From Gammaproteobacteria bacterium (GTDB taxonomy: Bacteria; Pseudomonadota; Gammaproteobacteria; J044): a stretch of DNA of 7,138 nucleotides. The notes beneath the pieces were generated by a model, which was not told the origin of the DNA, made no database searches, and saw only the letters and a program-made list of their open reading frames with translations. Positions 5,222 through 7,138 of the stretch are shown piece by piece. Numbering within the stretch: the stretch's first letter is position 1; each line of letters starts with the position of its first letter. The position numbers and the translations under genes are program-made. The DNA is taken from assembly GCA_026995955.1 (NCBI GenBank), contig JALWNJ010000089.1, positions 1 through 7,138 on the forward strand, read 5' to 3'.

Positions 5222-7138
5222 TCAATCTCTCGGGTTCTGGGCACGCTTCCGGCGCCGCTGCAGCTCCAGTTCGCAGCGGCGCAGGGCCTCGGCCATCTCG
5301 TCGCCGCTCTGGAAGCGGTCTTCCGGTTTCTTGGCCATGGCCTTCTTCACCACCTCGCTCAGGCACTTGGTCAACCCCTTGCGCAGTTCGCGGATGTCCT
5401 TCGGCTCGGCGTTGGTGATGAGGTACATGAGGTTGGCGAGCGAGTCGCCGACGAAGGGCAGTTCGCCGGTGAGGAGCTGGTACAGGGTAACGCCCAGCGA
5501 GTAGAGGTCGCTGCGACCGTCCACCTTCTCCCCGGCCACCTGTTCGGGCGACATGTAGGAGGGGGTGCCGAGCAGGGTGCCGGTACGGGTCTTGCTGTCG
5601 TCCACCAGCGAGGCGATGCCGAAGTCGGTGATCTTGAGGGTGCCGGAGTCGCGGTCGTAGATGATGTTGGCCGGCTTGATGTCGCGGTGGACCACCTGCT
5701 TGCGGTGGGCGTAGGCCAGGGCACGGGCGATCTGCTGCATGATCCGGGTGATCTCCAGCGGGTCGAGCAGGGCGCCCTCGCGGGCGTAGTGGTCCATGCT
5801 GTAGCCGGGCACGAAGTCCATGGCGATGTAGGCCAGGTCGTGCTCCTCGCCGACATCGTAGATGTGCACGATGTTGTTGTGGTCGAGCCGGCCCGAGGCC
5901 TCGGCCTCGCGGAAGAAGCGCCATTTCACCTCCTCCAGGTCGTGGCCCTCGAACTCCTGGTTGAAGGGGAGGGTCTTGATGGCCACCTGGCGGCCGATCT
6001 TCTCGTCGCGGCCCAGATAGACGGTGCCCATGGCGCCCTTGCCGAGCTGTGCCTCGATGATGTAGCGGCCCAGCCGCGGTTTCTCGATGCCGGTCTGATC
6101 CAGTACCAGGGTTTCTTCCGGTTTCTGTTCCTGGGCGATCATGGTGGCCACGGCGCTCTCGGTACCGGTATTGAGGCGTGCGATGCGGGCCTGGATGTCG
6201 CGGTAGTCGGGGTCGATCTCGCGCATGTACTCGTACACGCCGATGGCCTTGACGAACTGGCGCTTGCGTTCGTATTCCAGCCCCAGCTGGTACAGCGGGT
6301 CGAGCACGTAGAGGTCGGCCGGGCAGCGCTTGAATTCGATGAAGGCCTGATCGTACAGCCCCTGGTTGTGGTAGTTGATGCCCAGGGTGCGATGAGCCTC
6401 GGCGGCCTCCTGCCGGCTCTCCTCGATGGCCACCACAATGTGGTAGCGTCCGGCCAGCAGCAGCTGGCCCAGGACCAGGAACAGCGCCGGCAGCACCGCC
6501 GGCAGCCACAGGTGCCCGGCGAGCAGTACGGCGATGGCGCTGTTGAGCAGCAGCAGGGCCAGGATCAGGCTGATGACGAGTCCCACCGGGCGTCCCTGCA
6601 GCCGCGCCGGCAGGAACAGGAAGTACAGGGCGATGGCCAGCAGCAGGCCGCGCTGCAGCAGATGGAACCAGCCGGGCACGGCGATGCCGGCCTGCTCGAA
6701 CAGGGTGGCGGTGTTCCAGGCTTGCAGCAGCACCGGCGGCACATCGGCCAGGATGGTGCCCTGCAGGCCGGTGAGTCCGGTGGTGTGGCCGATCAGCACC
6801 ACCCGGTCCTTCAGGCGCTCGGCCGGGATGCGCCCGCCGAGCAGGTCGGCCAGCGACAGCACCGGGATGGGCGCGTTGCCTTCGCGCAGGTGCATGGGCA
6901 GCGGGTAGTGGATGTAATGGCGATCGGTGGGAATCAGGACCTTGCCGATGCGGATGCCCATGCCGGGGAGGGGCTCGATGTCGCCAGGTGCGTGACCGCT
7001 GCCGAGGGCGCGCAGCAGCAGCGGCAACGAGGGATAGACCCGATCACCGAACTCCAGCGCCAGGGCGTTGCCCACGCGCAGGTCGTCGCGCTGGCTGGCG
7101 GGCAGGGCGCCGACGGCGCCGGCGGCCTTGAGCAGCGG
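5222..7138 (-). CDS. CHASE2 / three-TM / TPR-like / Ser-Thr protein kinase, 5' end missing
   Basis: The frame is open to the right edge (638 visible residues); the GTG at 7075 is probably internal, since 21 upstream codons are also open. Residues below count from that GTG. Residues 1-130 resemble the end of a CHASE2 sensor domain (IHYPLP, IPVLSLADLLGGRIPAERLKDRVVLIG, then TG...LADVPPVLLQAW), expected in the periplasm. Three membrane helices follow at about 140-158, 164-186 and 188-208. Residues 223-300 contain two TPR-like helical pairs (YHNQGLYDQAFIEFK; RQFVKAIGVYEYMREIDPDY). The kinase domain spans about 338-602: glycine loop LGKGAMGTV (344-352), Lys367 in VAIK, a candidate helix-C Glu390, HRDIKPAN (463-470), DFG (484-486) and SPE (509-511). 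All key residues are present, so it should be an active RD-type kinase. It ends with a basic tail. It likely senses an extracellular signal and phosphorylates cytoplasmic Ser/Thr targets; the substrates are unknown. Confidence 0.93.
   Translation of the reverse strand, partial: PLLKAAGAVGALPASQRDDLRVGNALALEFGDRVYPSLPLLLRALGSGHAPGDIEPLPGMGIRIGKVLIPTDRHYIHYPLPMHLREGNAPIPVLSLADLLGGRIPAERLKDRVVLIGHTTGLTGLQGTILADVPPVLLQAWNTATLFEQAGIAVPGWFHLLQRGLLLAIALYFLFLPARLQGRPVGLVISLILALLLLNSAIAVLLAGHLWLPAVLPALFLVLGQLLLAGRYHIVVAIEESRQEAAEAHRTLGINYHNQGLYDQAFIEFKRCPADLYVLDPLYQLGLEYERKRQFVKAIGVYEYMREIDPDYRDIQARIARLNTGTESAVATMIAQEQKPEETLVLDQTGIEKPRLGRYIIEAQLGKGAMGTVYLGRDEKIGRQVAIKTLPFNQEFEGHDLEEVKWRFFREAEASGRLDHNNIVHIYDVGEEHDLAYIAMDFVPGYSMDHYAREGALLDPLEITRIMQQIARALAYAHRKQVVHRDIKPANIIYDRDSGTLKITDFGIASLVDDSKTRTGTLLGTPSYMSPEQVAGEKVDGRSDLYSLGVTLYQLLTGELPFVGDSLANLMYLITNAEPKDIRELRKGLTKCLSEVVKKAMAKKPEDRFQSGDEMAEALRRCELELQRRRKRAQNPRD

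Noticed and set aside
5161..5244. N-terminal extension of the transpeptidase from an ATG at 5244
   Set aside because: It begins inside the kinase gene and adds a polar, non-signal sequence; AAGGAGG directly before 5160 decides the start.
4723..5418. 231-codon plus-strand frame
   Set aside because: It is antisense to the transpeptidase gene and parts of both its neighbours, with no motif and no ribosome-binding sequence noted.
5040..6509. 489-codon open frame on the minus strand
   Set aside because: It overlaps the kinase in another frame on the same strand. The translation is Arg/Gly/Pro/His-rich with no domain, whereas the kinase frame carries every catalytic motif.

Overview
High-GC bacterial DNA (about 68-70% in two lines counted by hand in the flanking genes), densely packed with signalling genes. 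A receiver-domain coiled-coil protein, an HDOD protein, a DUF2914 protein and a CHASE2 Ser/Thr kinase together suggest a gammaproteobacterium, perhaps a Chromatiales-like or sulphur-oxidising lineage. That placement is inference; there is no rRNA or other taxonomic marker. No tRNA, rRNA, CRISPR array, transposase or integrase was seen.

Layout, left to right. (1) 1-2235, plus strand: the 3' part of a large gene that enters from the left edge, encoding a receiver-domain tail, a long coiled coil, one membrane helix and an Ala/Pro-rich tail. (2) 2261-2692, minus: a secreted DUF2914 protein, convergent with gene 1. (3) 2813-3667, plus: an HDOD signalling protein, divergent from gene 2 across a 120-bp gap. 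(4) 3673-4215, minus: a small helix-turn-helix protein. It converges with the HDOD gene, with 5 bp between the stops, and an inverted repeat covers both stop codons. (5) 4290-4778 and 4780-5160, minus: a tightly coupled pair. The upstream gene encodes a small L,D-transpeptidase-like protein with no signal peptide. One base downstream is a gene for an exported or lipoprotein-type, thioredoxin-like (DUF4174-like) protein. (6) 5222-7138, minus: a CHASE2 / three-TM / TPR-like / Ser-Thr kinase protein, cut by the right edge.

Functionally, genes 1, 3 and 6 are signal-transduction proteins (phosphoacceptor receiver, HDOD output, eukaryotic-type kinase), but nothing in the window shows that they share a pathway. 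The transpeptidase pair lies in DNA that is clearly less GC-rich (about 48-58% in four lines counted by hand) and looks like a small acquired cassette between the kinase and the HTH gene. The most interesting hypothesis here is that it is a peptidoglycan-targeting effector with a periplasmic partner, analogous to Tlde1/Tldi1. A cell-wall maintenance pair or a phage-derived lysis gene are alternatives. All gaps between genes are under 300 bp.
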